DNA from: DATCJA01 sp963814955
GTDB taxonomy: Bacteria > Acidobacteriota > Vicinamibacteria > Vicinamibacterales > UBA2999
Reading direction: 5' to 3'
NCBI GenBank assembly: GCA_963814955.1
Contig: CAWFEX010000008.1
Span: 558,001-622,000, forward strand
DNA length: 64,000 nucleotides
Shown here: positions 37,734 through 44,670 of the stretch, in pieces
Numbering within the stretch: the stretch's first letter is position 1
Layout: every line of letters starts with the position of its first letter
Translations under genes and position numbers: made by a program
Notes under the pieces: model-generated
What the model was told of the DNA's origin: nothing
Database searches by the model: none
Seen by the model: the letters and a program-made list of their open reading frames with translations, nothing else

Positions 37734-38867
37734 CTATGACACCGCCTGCGGCACGGGCGGCGGCGGGAGGTCCGCCAGCTCGGCCTTGTACGCTTCTTCC
37801 ATCCGCGACGTCAAGCCGCGGCTGGCCAACGCCTCCTCGAACCACTTGCGCACGCGCGGCGACTCGTCAGCATAGTCGATCTGGTCGCCGCCCAGGCGCC
37901 TCGAGATCCACGCCTTCGGCACCCCCTGGGCGTTTCTGATGGCCACACCCTCGGCCTTGAACGCCAGGTAGCGCGCCGGCGTGGTGCCGGTGTTGAAATG
38001 CTGATGCACCCAGGCGTTGGGGGGGACGATCATCGAGCCTTCCTGCCACTCGAAACGCTGCGGTTCCCCGCCCTCGGGCCACATCAGGCTGTAGCCCTCT
38101 CCGCTCATGATGATGACGTGCGCGCCGGGGCCATGGGCGTGCGCCTTCTTGTAGGTGCCCACCGGGAACTGCGAGATGTGGCTGTTCATGTGCCCCCGCG
38201 CCATGCTGAAGCGGATGTGTCCGCCGCCGGCGCCGCGCTCCTTCACCAAGATGAGCGGCAGATTGATCGCGTCGGCCACGAAGTTGGTGTCGAGCAGCAG
38301 CCCTTTCTGCTCGCCGCGGCTGGCGAAGTAGTCGGGCTCGCCGTTGAAACGGTCTTTGAAGTCGTAGCGCGTGTTGAAGATAAAGTCGAGATCGCCGAAG
38401 GTATTGACAACGACAGGCGCATTCGTCACCGCCACATAGCGGACTCGTTCGAGGCCCGAGCCGTTGAAGTGCTGGTGCCACGTGTTGAGCGGAATCGCAA
38501 ACATCGCGCCCGCCTTCCACTCGAACGTCATGCGCTTCCCGACGTCGTTCCACACCGAGGTCGAGCCGCGGCCGTCGAGGACATAGATCATCTCTTCGTA
38601 GAGCTGCCGCTGCGGTGCGAGCTCCCTGCCGGGCGGAATCTCGCAGACGTAGCAGTCATTGGACGTCCGTGACGCGTCGTGGTTCAGGAAGACACCTCGG
38701 CCGCCGCGGCGTGCCCACGGTTTGAGATCGACCGTGTGGAGATTCGGCACGTAGAAGGAGCTGATGATGTCGAGCCCCTCCGCGCGCACCCAGCGGGTGT
38801 ACGGCGTGTCTTTCTCCGTGGCGAATTTCCGGGCCAGTTCGTCGGAGACCAGTGCGTCCTGTTTCAT
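37734..38867 (-). CDS. Bicupin protein (type often annotated ethanolamine-ammonia-lyase-activating)
   Basis: 377-aa cytosolic protein with two cupin barrels. Barrel 1: LYEEMIYVLDGRGSTSVW and AGAMFAIPLNTWHQHFNGSG (about 85-145). Barrel 2: GTYKKAHAHGPGAHVIIMSGEG and GSMIVPPNAWVHQHFNTG (about 230-295), with a fuller set of His/Glu ligands. The opening TPYTRWVRAEGLDI and PWARRGGRGVFLNHD is the pattern of proteins labelled ethanolamine ammonia lyase-activating; that label is transferred and unproven. Its presence in the same block as a EutA-like gene is striking. It may be a dioxygenase or a metal-dependent sugar/acid isomerase. Confidence 0.82.
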   Translation of the reverse strand: MKQDALVSDELARKFATEKDTPYTRWVRAEGLDIISSFYVPNLHTVDLKPWARRGGRGVFLNHDASRTSNDCYVCEIPPGRELAPQRQLYEEMIYVLDGRGSTSVWNDVGKRMTFEWKAGAMFAIPLNTWHQHFNGSGLERVRYVAVTNAPVVVNTFGDLDFIFNTRYDFKDRFNGEPDYFASRGEQKGLLLDTNFVADAINLPLILVKERGAGGGHIRFSMARGHMNSHISQFPVGTYKKAHAHGPGAHVIIMSGEGYSLMWPEGGEPQRFEWQEGSMIVPPNAWVHQHFNTGTTPARYLAFKAEGVAIRNAQGVPKAWISRRLGGDQIDYADESPRVRKWFEEALASRGLTSRMEEAYKAELADLPPPPVPQAVS

Positions 38868-38889
38868 AAACTTTGATGGTGTCGTTCGG

Positions 38890-39441
38890 TTATTCCCCGT
38901 GATTGAAGTTCGTTTCTTCCTCGCGTGCGCGGAAGCCCTCCGCCCCAGGCGCTGGCTCCTTCGGGCGCGGTTCCACCTGCTTCTGAAACAGCATGTTCAT
39001 GAACATGAACATCGGTTTGGTCTTCATCACGAGCGCCCGCGCCGGTTTCGTGGCGCTGGCGTTGAAGTGCTGGTGCACGCAGTTGTTGTGCACCACTATC
39101 GCGTCGCCGGCCTTCCAGTCGTACCTGATGCCGTCGTGAATCTCGTACCCTTCGCCATCGAGGATGTAGAACGCTGCCTCGTTCACATGCCCGTGTTTCT
39201 GATTGCGTCCGCCCGGCGCGTACTCCTCGAGATGAAGGTGCAGCGTCTGCGTCACGCCGTCGACCGGCTCGATGTAGTGCCTGCTGAACGTCTGCGGGCC
39301 ATCGTTGAACTTCAGCTCACGCCCTCTGACCACGCGCGGCATCGAACGTAACCGGGCGAGCTCTTCCTTCAGGTTGTAATGACCCTCGATGCCGCGCAGG
39401 AAGGAGCGCGGCTTCTTGCTGAAATGCGATTCCTTACCCAT
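38890..39441 (-). CDS. Cupin protein A of a paralogous pair
   Basis: 183-aa single cupin. Opens HFSKKPRSFLRGIEGHYN, then LKEELARLRSMPRVVRG; cupin motif QKHGHVNEAAFYILDGEGYEI has two His and a Glu; second motif GDAIVVHNNCVHQHFNASAT has two further His; a Met-rich end KTKPMFMFMNMLFQ. It is a close paralogue of the gene at 41344, with a near-identical core, so the pair probably arose by duplication. It lies 22 nt upstream of the bicupin, same strand. Role unknown; a metal-dependent enzyme or metal buffer for this block is inference. Confidence 0.82.
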   Translation of the reverse strand: MGKESHFSKKPRSFLRGIEGHYNLKEELARLRSMPRVVRGRELKFNDGPQTFSRHYIEPVDGVTQTLHLHLEEYAPGGRNQKHGHVNEAAFYILDGEGYEIHDGIRYDWKAGDAIVVHNNCVHQHFNASATKPARALVMKTKPMFMFMNMLFQKQVEPRPKEPAPGAEGFRAREEETNFNHGE

Positions 39442-39459
39442 TGGTTCCTGCTCTCCGAT

Positions 39460-39490
39460 GTCCGGAGGCCTGAAGGCCTCCGGCTATTAC
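39460..39490. repeat. Short palindrome GGAGGCC/GGCCTCC
   Basis: TCCGGAGGCC and GGCCTCCGG around TGAA, in front of the cupin gene at 39441. Foot ATTAC rather than CTAC, so it is a weaker member of the family. Confidence 0.6.
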
Positions 39491-39513
39491 CTCATACCAC
39501 CTACCACCTAGCT

Positions 39514-40599
39514 TCAGTCCACTTCTCTGACGACCCGCTGTCCTTTGAGGAACAGATCCGACCACAGCTTCGACCACTTCTGGGACTCGTCGAGCGTAAT
39601 CGCTGGATCGAGCATTTCGAAGGGAAAGTCGTTCAACGGCGAATTCACGGCGTGGCTGGCGGGGACACGATTCAGGTCCTTCAGGATCGTCTGTCCCTCG
39701 CGTGACAGCATGAAATCGGCAAACAGCAGCGCCGCGTGCGGATGCTGCGCGCGCCGCGCGACGCCGATCGCGTTGGGCCGCCCGAATGTCGGCGCAAGCG
39801 CCTTCCACCGGATGGGTGCACCTCTCATGACGAGGCGTTCGGCATTGTGGTTGTAGATGTTTGCGGCAACCGGTATCTCCCCCGACGCCACCAGCTGCCC
39901 GATCAGCGTATGCCCGCTGCGAACCTGTGGCTTGGCGGCTGCCAGCTTGCGGAAGAATGCGAGGCCCCGCGCCTCGCCCATCTGCTTCACCGTCGCGCCG
40001 AACCAGTCGATGTCGCCCGCCTCGATCCCGACCTTGCCCGCGAACCGGGGATGCAGCAGATCGTCATACGAGGCGGGCACCTCGCCCGGCTTCACCAGGC
40101 GCGTGTTGTAAGCAATGGTGAAGAAGTTGAACCGGTCTGCGACGTAATGGCGGTGCTTCGGAAAGGCGGCGGGCGGCAGCTCGGTGAACGACGGGCTCTG
40201 GAACTGCTCGAGCAGCCCTTCCCGGTAAATCGCCTCCATCTCCGAGCCGTTCGTCTCGATGATGTCGCAGGCGAATCGCCCGGCGCGGGCTTCCGCGACC
40301 GCACGCTGCACGACCCTCTCACTGGCCGAACGCCACAGTTGGGTCTTGACGCCGTACTTCTTCTCGAAGGCGTTGGTAAGCGGTATCGAGTCCTGTGTGT
40401 TGAGGGACGTGTAGATGACGACGATGCCTTCCTTGCGCGCACCCGCAAGGACGCGGTTCTGTCGATCCGCTGACTGCAGCATGTACAAGGCACGGTGCGG
40501 TGAAGCCCCGGGACGCTGCCCGAGCGCCGCCGACGGCGCGACGAGCAGGCCAAGCAAGGCGCGATAGAACGTGCGACGATCGATGGGCTCGTTTCGCAT
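39514..40599 (-). CDS. Extracellular solute-binding protein 3 (Fe3+/AfuA-type, Tat-like signal)
   Basis: 361 aa. Unlike its two paralogues it has a Tat-like signal, DRRTFYRALLGLLVAPSAALG, and no lipobox. The fold is the same type: IVVIYTSLNTQDSIPLTNAF, KTQLWRSASERVVQRAVAEA, NFFTIAYNTRLVKPGEVP, GHTLIGQLVASGEIPVAANIYNH, GVARRAQHPHAALLFADFML. Tat export would allow folding (or cofactor loading) in the cytosol. It sits between cupin genes in the block. Ligand unknown; divergence at the YNH position suggests a different ligand from protein 2. Confidence 0.88.
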   Translation of the reverse strand: MRNEPIDRRTFYRALLGLLVAPSAALGQRPGASPHRALYMLQSADRQNRVLAGARKEGIVVIYTSLNTQDSIPLTNAFEKKYGVKTQLWRSASERVVQRAVAEARAGRFACDIIETNGSEMEAIYREGLLEQFQSPSFTELPPAAFPKHRHYVADRFNFFTIAYNTRLVKPGEVPASYDDLLHPRFAGKVGIEAGDIDWFGATVKQMGEARGLAFFRKLAAAKPQVRSGHTLIGQLVASGEIPVAANIYNHNAERLVMRGAPIRWKALAPTFGRPNAIGVARRAQHPHAALLFADFMLSREGQTILKDLNRVPASHAVNSPLNDFPFEMLDPAITLDESQKWSKLWSDLFLKGQRVVREVD

Positions 40600-40608
40600 G
40601 TGCTCCTG

Positions 40609-40682
40609 GTCCGGCTAACCACCTCCGCCAAGGCTACGGTGGTCCGCCGTAGCTTCAGCGAAGGCGGAAGCCGACACTACGA
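40609..40682. repeat. Degenerate GTAG palindrome cluster
   Basis: Contains a GTCCGGCTAA half-element, GGTGGTCCGCCGTAGC and a final GACACTACGAC. Copies are decayed but feet (CTAC, GTAG) are clear. Confidence 0.65.
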
Positions 40683-40694
40683 CTTATCGGGTTG

Positions 40695-41309
40695 TCAGCG
40701 CGTTGCGGCAACCCGTCCGCGCAGGTAGCTTTCGACGATCTCCGCGTTCAATACCACCGCCGGGTCGTACTCCGGTGCGTTCTCGAGCTGTTCCAGATCG
40801 TTCAGCCCGCAGGCCTTGAAAATACGGTTGATCACCGAGATGAGCCGCACAGGCTTGTCAGGACTGGCGTTGAAGTGCTGGTGAATGGTGTTCGGCGGGA
40901 CATAGACGACATCGCCCGCTTCCCACTCGAACCGTTTCACTTCATCCTGCGGCGTCCAATGGTAGGTGTCCGTAATCTCCACGTCACAATCCTGGTGCAG
41001 GTCGTAGCCGTGCCCCTCGAGAACATAGAGACACTCCTCGGCGAGGTGCCGGTGCCTCCCCGAACGGCTGCCGGGAGGAATGATCTGCATGTACGCGTCT
41101 ACCGTCTCCATGCGCGTGTTCATCGCCTCGTTGATCAGGTGCTTGAGGAGGCCCTGCCGGGACATTTCCCACGGCATGTCCTCCGGGTGAATCACCTTCC
41201 GCCGCTTTGCATTCCTCGCCGGCGCCGTCGAGGCATCGTCCAGCAATGCCTGGTAAAACTTTTCGTTGGCACTGCCTTTCCGCCACGCTTTCGATTCACT
41301 CCAGGCCAT
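40695..41309 (-). CDS. Cupin protein B (single-domain)
   Basis: 204-aa cytosolic cupin. N-terminal helical part MAWSESKAWRKGSANEKFYQ, then VIHPEDMPWEMSRQGLLKHL, cupin motif SGRHRHLAEECLYVLEGHGYDL (two His, Glu) and GDVVYVPPNTIHQHFNASPD (two His). A helical C-terminus NDLEQLENAPEYD follows. It is different from the paralogous pair but similar in the second motif. Position in the block, between cupin A' (41344) and binding protein 3, implies a shared role. Function unknown. Confidence 0.82.
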   Translation of the reverse strand: MAWSESKAWRKGSANEKFYQALLDDASTAPARNAKRRKVIHPEDMPWEMSRQGLLKHLINEAMNTRMETVDAYMQIIPPGSRSGRHRHLAEECLYVLEGHGYDLHQDCDVEITDTYHWTPQDEVKRFEWEAGDVVYVPPNTIHQHFNASPDKPVRLISVINRIFKACGLNDLEQLENAPEYDPAVVLNAEIVESYLRGRVAATR

Positions 41310-41318
41310 CGTCCTGCT

Positions 41319-41346
41319 CCCGGTGGGTCCGAAAGGACCCGCCCTA
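41319..41346. repeat. Palindrome GGTGGGTCC/GGACCCGCC overlapping a stop codon
   Basis: Arms GGGTCC and GGACCC around GAAA. Its closing CTA lies on the TAG stop of the minus-strand cupin gene (41344-41346). Confidence 0.65.
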
Positions 41347-41934
41347 TTCGTGGTTGTAGTCCTGCTCTTCTTCGCGCACTTGAAAATTCTCGGCTCCCGG
41401 CGCCGCCACCGTCGGACGCGGCTCTACGAGCTGCTGAAACAGCATGTTCATGAACATGAACATCGGTTTCGTTTTCATCACCAGCGCGCGGGCCGGTTTC
41501 GTCGGGTTCCCGTTGAAATGCTGGTGCACGCAGTTGTTGTGCACGACCGCCACATCGCCCGCCTTCCAGTCGTAGCGGACACCGTCGTGAATCTCGTAGC
41601 CTTCCCCGTCCAGGATGTAGAAGGCCGCTTCGTTCACGTGTCCGTGCTTCTGCGACTTCGCTCCCGGGCCCCACTCTTCCAGATGGAGATGAAACATCTG
41701 TGTGATGCCGTCTTTCGGCTCGACGTAGTGGCGGCTGAACGTCTGCGGCCCATCCACGAATTTGATAAGGCGGCCCTTTCGTACGCGGGGCATCGAGCGG
41801 AGCCTGGCGAGCTCCTCCTTCAGGTTGTAGTCTCCCTGGATCGCGCGGACGAACACGCGATTCTTGTTGCTGTGGTAATGCGACTCGCTGGCGATCGGCG
41901 CCGCGGTCACAGTATCTCTGTCATCTTTCGCCAT
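41344..41934 (-). CDS. Cupin protein A' of a paralogous pair
   Basis: 196-aa cupin, close paralogue of the 38890 gene: shared LKEELARLRSMPRVRKGR, QTFSRHYVEPKDGITQMFHL, KHGHVNEAAFYILDGEGYEI, VVHNNCVHQHFNGNPTKPAR and a terminal KTKPMFMFMNMLFQ. An extra N-terminal segment MAKDDRDTVTAAPIASESHY distinguishes it. Metal ligands (four His, one Glu) are intact in both copies, so both are probably active. It is the first cupin of the block, about 70 nt downstream of the dehydrogenase gene across a repeat. Confidence 0.82.
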   Translation of the reverse strand: MAKDDRDTVTAAPIASESHYHSNKNRVFVRAIQGDYNLKEELARLRSMPRVRKGRLIKFVDGPQTFSRHYVEPKDGITQMFHLHLEEWGPGAKSQKHGHVNEAAFYILDGEGYEIHDGVRYDWKAGDVAVVHNNCVHQHFNGNPTKPARALVMKTKPMFMFMNMLFQQLVEPRPTVAAPGAENFQVREEEQDYNHE

Positions 41935-41945
41935 ATGTGTTCCGG

Positions 41946-41971
41946 GTCCGGCTGAAGCCGGACACTACGTC
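41946..41971. repeat. GTAG-footed palindrome (inverted)
   Basis: Arms GTCCGGC and GCCGGAC around TGAA, closing ACTACGT. A CTCCGTGTCTCCCTGTCTCC piece of the 8-nt array follows at 41977-41998. Confidence 0.8.
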
Positions 41972-42007
41972 TTAAGCTCCGTGTCTCCCTGTCTCCCGTG
42001 GAGATAT

Positions 42008-42835
42008 TTACACTCCATACTCGTCCAGCTTGAACCGCTTCGGCTTGAGTGTCCGGCACAACTCGCGGTTCATGTCGGTTTGCGGCAGCTGGATGCCGAC
42101 GTCACGAGCCATCGACTGAATAATCTCCAGATCGTCGTCGGCCCATGCCATCGTGTTCGCGCCCCAGTTACGCAGCGCGTAGTTGTCTGCGCTGCTCATC
42201 AGGAGCGACTTCCGCAACTGATCCACATCCACGCCGAAACGTTTTGCGAGCGCGAGCGCCTCGTGGTTTGCGACGACACACGACCACATGATGAGGTTGT
42301 TCGCCGCCTTGGCCACCTGTGCGGCGCCGACCGCGCCCGCGTGCACCACGTCGCTCGAAAAAGAGGCGAACACCGGCTCGAGGCGTTCGACGACTTCGGC
42401 GGGGCCGCCGATAAACGCCAGCAGCGTGCCGGCATCGGCCGCCCGGCCACCTCGCGCAACCGTCGAGTCGACGACGTGGATGCCGAGCGGTGCGGCGACC
42501 TGCGCCAGCTCCTGCACCGTTCGCGGGTTGACGGTGGAGAGTACCGCGACGATTGTGCCCCGCCGAAGATCGCCGAGCAAGCCGCCCTCCGACATCAACT
42601 CGCGCAGTTCCCTGTCGTAGCCGACGCACACGAGAATCGCATCGCTGTGCCGGGCCAAGTTCGCAAGGCTGCCGGCCCAGCGTCCGCCGACCTTCGCCAC
42701 TGCCTGCTCTTTGGTGGCATCGATGTCGTAGGCGACCACGTCGTAGCGATTACGCACCATGTGGCCGATGAGCGGCTGACCCATGCGGCCGGCGCCAATC
42801 ACGCCGACGGTCTTGATAGCGGTGGCTGTTGTCAT
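42008..42835 (-). CDS. NAD(P)-dependent 3-hydroxyisobutyrate-dehydrogenase-family enzyme
   Basis: 275-aa beta-hydroxyacid dehydrogenase. Rossmann motif VGVIGAGRMGQPLIGH (residues 8-23), substrate-site segment STVNPRTVQELA, and the catalytic-lysine region QVAKAANNLIMWSC; C-terminal dimer domain. These enzymes oxidise 3-hydroxy acids or reduce semialdehydes. ATG at 42835 is chosen because it gives MTTATAIKTVGVIG; a TTG six codons earlier is possible. It follows the ThDP enzyme by 47 nt, which suggests that the aldehyde made by decarboxylation is reduced here, or the reverse. Substrate unknown. Confidence 0.9.
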   Translation of the reverse strand: MTTATAIKTVGVIGAGRMGQPLIGHMVRNRYDVVAYDIDATKEQAVAKVGGRWAGSLANLARHSDAILVCVGYDRELRELMSEGGLLGDLRRGTIVAVLSTVNPRTVQELAQVAAPLGIHVVDSTVARGGRAADAGTLLAFIGGPAEVVERLEPVFASFSSDVVHAGAVGAAQVAKAANNLIMWSCVVANHEALALAKRFGVDVDQLRKSLLMSSADNYALRNWGANTMAWADDDLEIIQSMARDVGIQLPQTDMNRELCRTLKPKRFKLDEYGV

Positions 42836-42882
42836 GGCTTGGTCGACACCCAATCCTGGGCCCTGAGGCCTGATCTGGTCTT

Positions 42883-44670
42883 TTATCGCTTCTGGGTGAT
42901 GGTGTCGAGTAGCGCGGGTTGGCCTTCTTTGACCTTGGCAATCGCCCGGCTCAGGGCTGCAGCGAGGCCATCAGGCGACTCGAACGGGCCTTCGGCGTAC
43001 CACCCCATCGATTTCGCCATCGCGGCGAAATCGGGGGCCGGGCCCTCGAGGTCCATGCCGATGTGCGCGCGCTCCACGGGAGTGCCGCGGAGCATCGCCA
43101 TCCGGATCTGGTGTTCCCAATCGTTGTAGTAGGACCGGTTGTTGTACATCACCACCAGCATGGGGATGCGATGCTTGGCGACCGTCCACAGCGCACCGGC
43201 ATCGAACATGAGGTCGCCGTCAGGCTGCATGTCGACCACAAGGCGCTTCTCGTCCCGGTGCGCGAGCGCCACGCCAATGGAGATGCCGAACTGGGTCGCA
43301 GTTCCGAGCGATCGGCCTGGATGCCGGTACGGCTTGTCGAAATCCCACAATTTGCGCGTCCACTGTTCGAGCGTGCCGGCGCTGAGCACCCAGTCTTCGT
43401 TCTTGATGGCATCCCACACCTCGGACGCGAGCCGGGGCAGCGCGATCGGCGAGCCGTCCCAGTTTTCCTTCGCGTCGGCGGCCCACTTCGCGCGGCGACT
43501 CTCGCTCTTCACCGTCGTCCCGGCGATGCGCGCGCTGATACGGTCGCGCAATCCTGCGTCGTTCGCAATGCGGCCCTTCAGCAGCTGCGTCAGAGCGGGA
43601 ATCGCCAGCGTCGTGTCGGCGAGAATGCGAATGTCGGCGTGATGCAGACGCTGATAGTCGAGCGCCCAGCTCGAGAGCTCGAGATCGCCGAATCCAATGT
43701 CGATCCACTTCGCTCCGGCCGGGACGATCGACGAGATCTGCCTGGTTGCGCTCACCAGCTCCGTGGTCGGCCGCTCCCAGTCGCGCGTGTCGAGAGAGAG
43801 AACGAGATCGGCATCACGAAAGACGTCTTTCGCGTAGCTCATGTTGAGCTGGTGACGGGATGGAAAGTTCAGGCGGCTGTCGACGTCGTAGACCGGGATT
43901 CCGGCGGTCTCCGCGAGGTCGACCAGCGCGTAAAACCCCTCGGGCTCCCGACCTACGTATTCCGCAATGATCACCGGCCTGTCTGCCGCCGCGATCAGAT
44001 CCGCGGCCCGGTCGAGCGCGCTTGGATCGGGCGCGATTCGCGTCGGGACCTTCGCTGCACCGGCCGGCGGCATCGGTATGTCGTGGTCCAGCTTCTGCTC
44101 CTGCAGCCAGGCGTCGTAGCACATGTAAATCGGACCGCGAGGTTCCGTCATCATCACCGAATAGGCGCGCGAAAACGCTTCCGGAACGCCGTCTATCGTG
44201 TGCGGCTGGTAATCCCATTTCGTATAGGCGCGCACCTGCTCGCCCTGGTTCTGCGCCGTGTGGATCCAGTCGATGCGCGGACGACGCCTCGTCTCGTCCA
44301 TCGGCCCGGTCGCACCCACGATGAACACGGGCACGCGATCGATGTAGGCGTAGTAGATGGCCATGTTCGAATGCAGCAGGCCGACGAGATTGTGCAGGAT
44401 CGCCACCATCGGCTTGCCTGTGGCCTTCGCATAGCCATGGGCGATCTGCACCGCAGTCTCCTCGTGCTGGCACAGCAGCATGGTCGGACGGTTGCCGCCG
44501 TAGTTGACGATGGAGTCGTGGAGACCGCGATAGCTCGCGCCGGGATTGATCGCAGCGTGTGGCAGGTCGTAGGCGTGCAGCAGATCGACGATGACGTCCG
44601 AGGCCCATCGGCCTGCCCTGAGCCCCGTCGAAGGGCCTGTCCCGAGCTCTGTCGAAGGGTCGTTCGCCAT
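42883..44670 (-). CDS. Thiamine-diphosphate-dependent decarboxylase/lyase (acetolactate-synthase-like)
   Basis: 595-aa cytosolic enzyme with the three ThDP domains. Activating glutamate in LCQHEETAVQIAHGYAKAT (about residue 70); cofactor motif PDGDLMFDAGALWTV ... VVMYNN (about 500-530), where the usual GDG is QPDGD. It resembles benzoylformate-decarboxylase/ALS-type proteins of unknown substrate. The ATG at 44670 overlaps the TGA of the ABC ATPase gene by one base (TGATG). Residues 4-20 (PSTELGTGPSTGLRAGR) are encoded by two tandem dispersed repeats and so are probably dispensable. It belongs to the ABC/cupin block. Confidence 0.88.
   Translation of the reverse strand: MANDPSTELGTGPSTGLRAGRWASDVIVDLLHAYDLPHAAINPGASYRGLHDSIVNYGGNRPTMLLCQHEETAVQIAHGYAKATGKPMVAILHNLVGLLHSNMAIYYAYIDRVPVFIVGATGPMDETRRRPRIDWIHTAQNQGEQVRAYTKWDYQPHTIDGVPEAFSRAYSVMMTEPRGPIYMCYDAWLQEQKLDHDIPMPPAGAAKVPTRIAPDPSALDRAADLIAAADRPVIIAEYVGREPEGFYALVDLAETAGIPVYDVDSRLNFPSRHQLNMSYAKDVFRDADLVLSLDTRDWERPTTELVSATRQISSIVPAGAKWIDIGFGDLELSSWALDYQRLHHADIRILADTTLAIPALTQLLKGRIANDAGLRDRISARIAGTTVKSESRRAKWAADAKENWDGSPIALPRLASEVWDAIKNEDWVLSAGTLEQWTRKLWDFDKPYRHPGRSLGTATQFGISIGVALAHRDEKRLVVDMQPDGDLMFDAGALWTVAKHRIPMLVVMYNNRSYYNDWEHQIRMAMLRGTPVERAHIGMDLEGPAPDFAAMAKSMGWYAEGPFESPDGLAAALSRAIAKVKEGQPALLDTITQKR
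44611..44662. repeat. Two tandem CCTTCGAC/CTCAGGG-family repeats in a gene start
   Basis: Plus-strand GCCTGCCCTGAGCCCCGTCG and CCTGTCCCGAGCTCTGTCG, each followed by AAGGG, lie head to tail within the first codons of the ThDP gene. They keep the frame and encode a low-complexity PST/GL segment. Confidence 0.75.
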
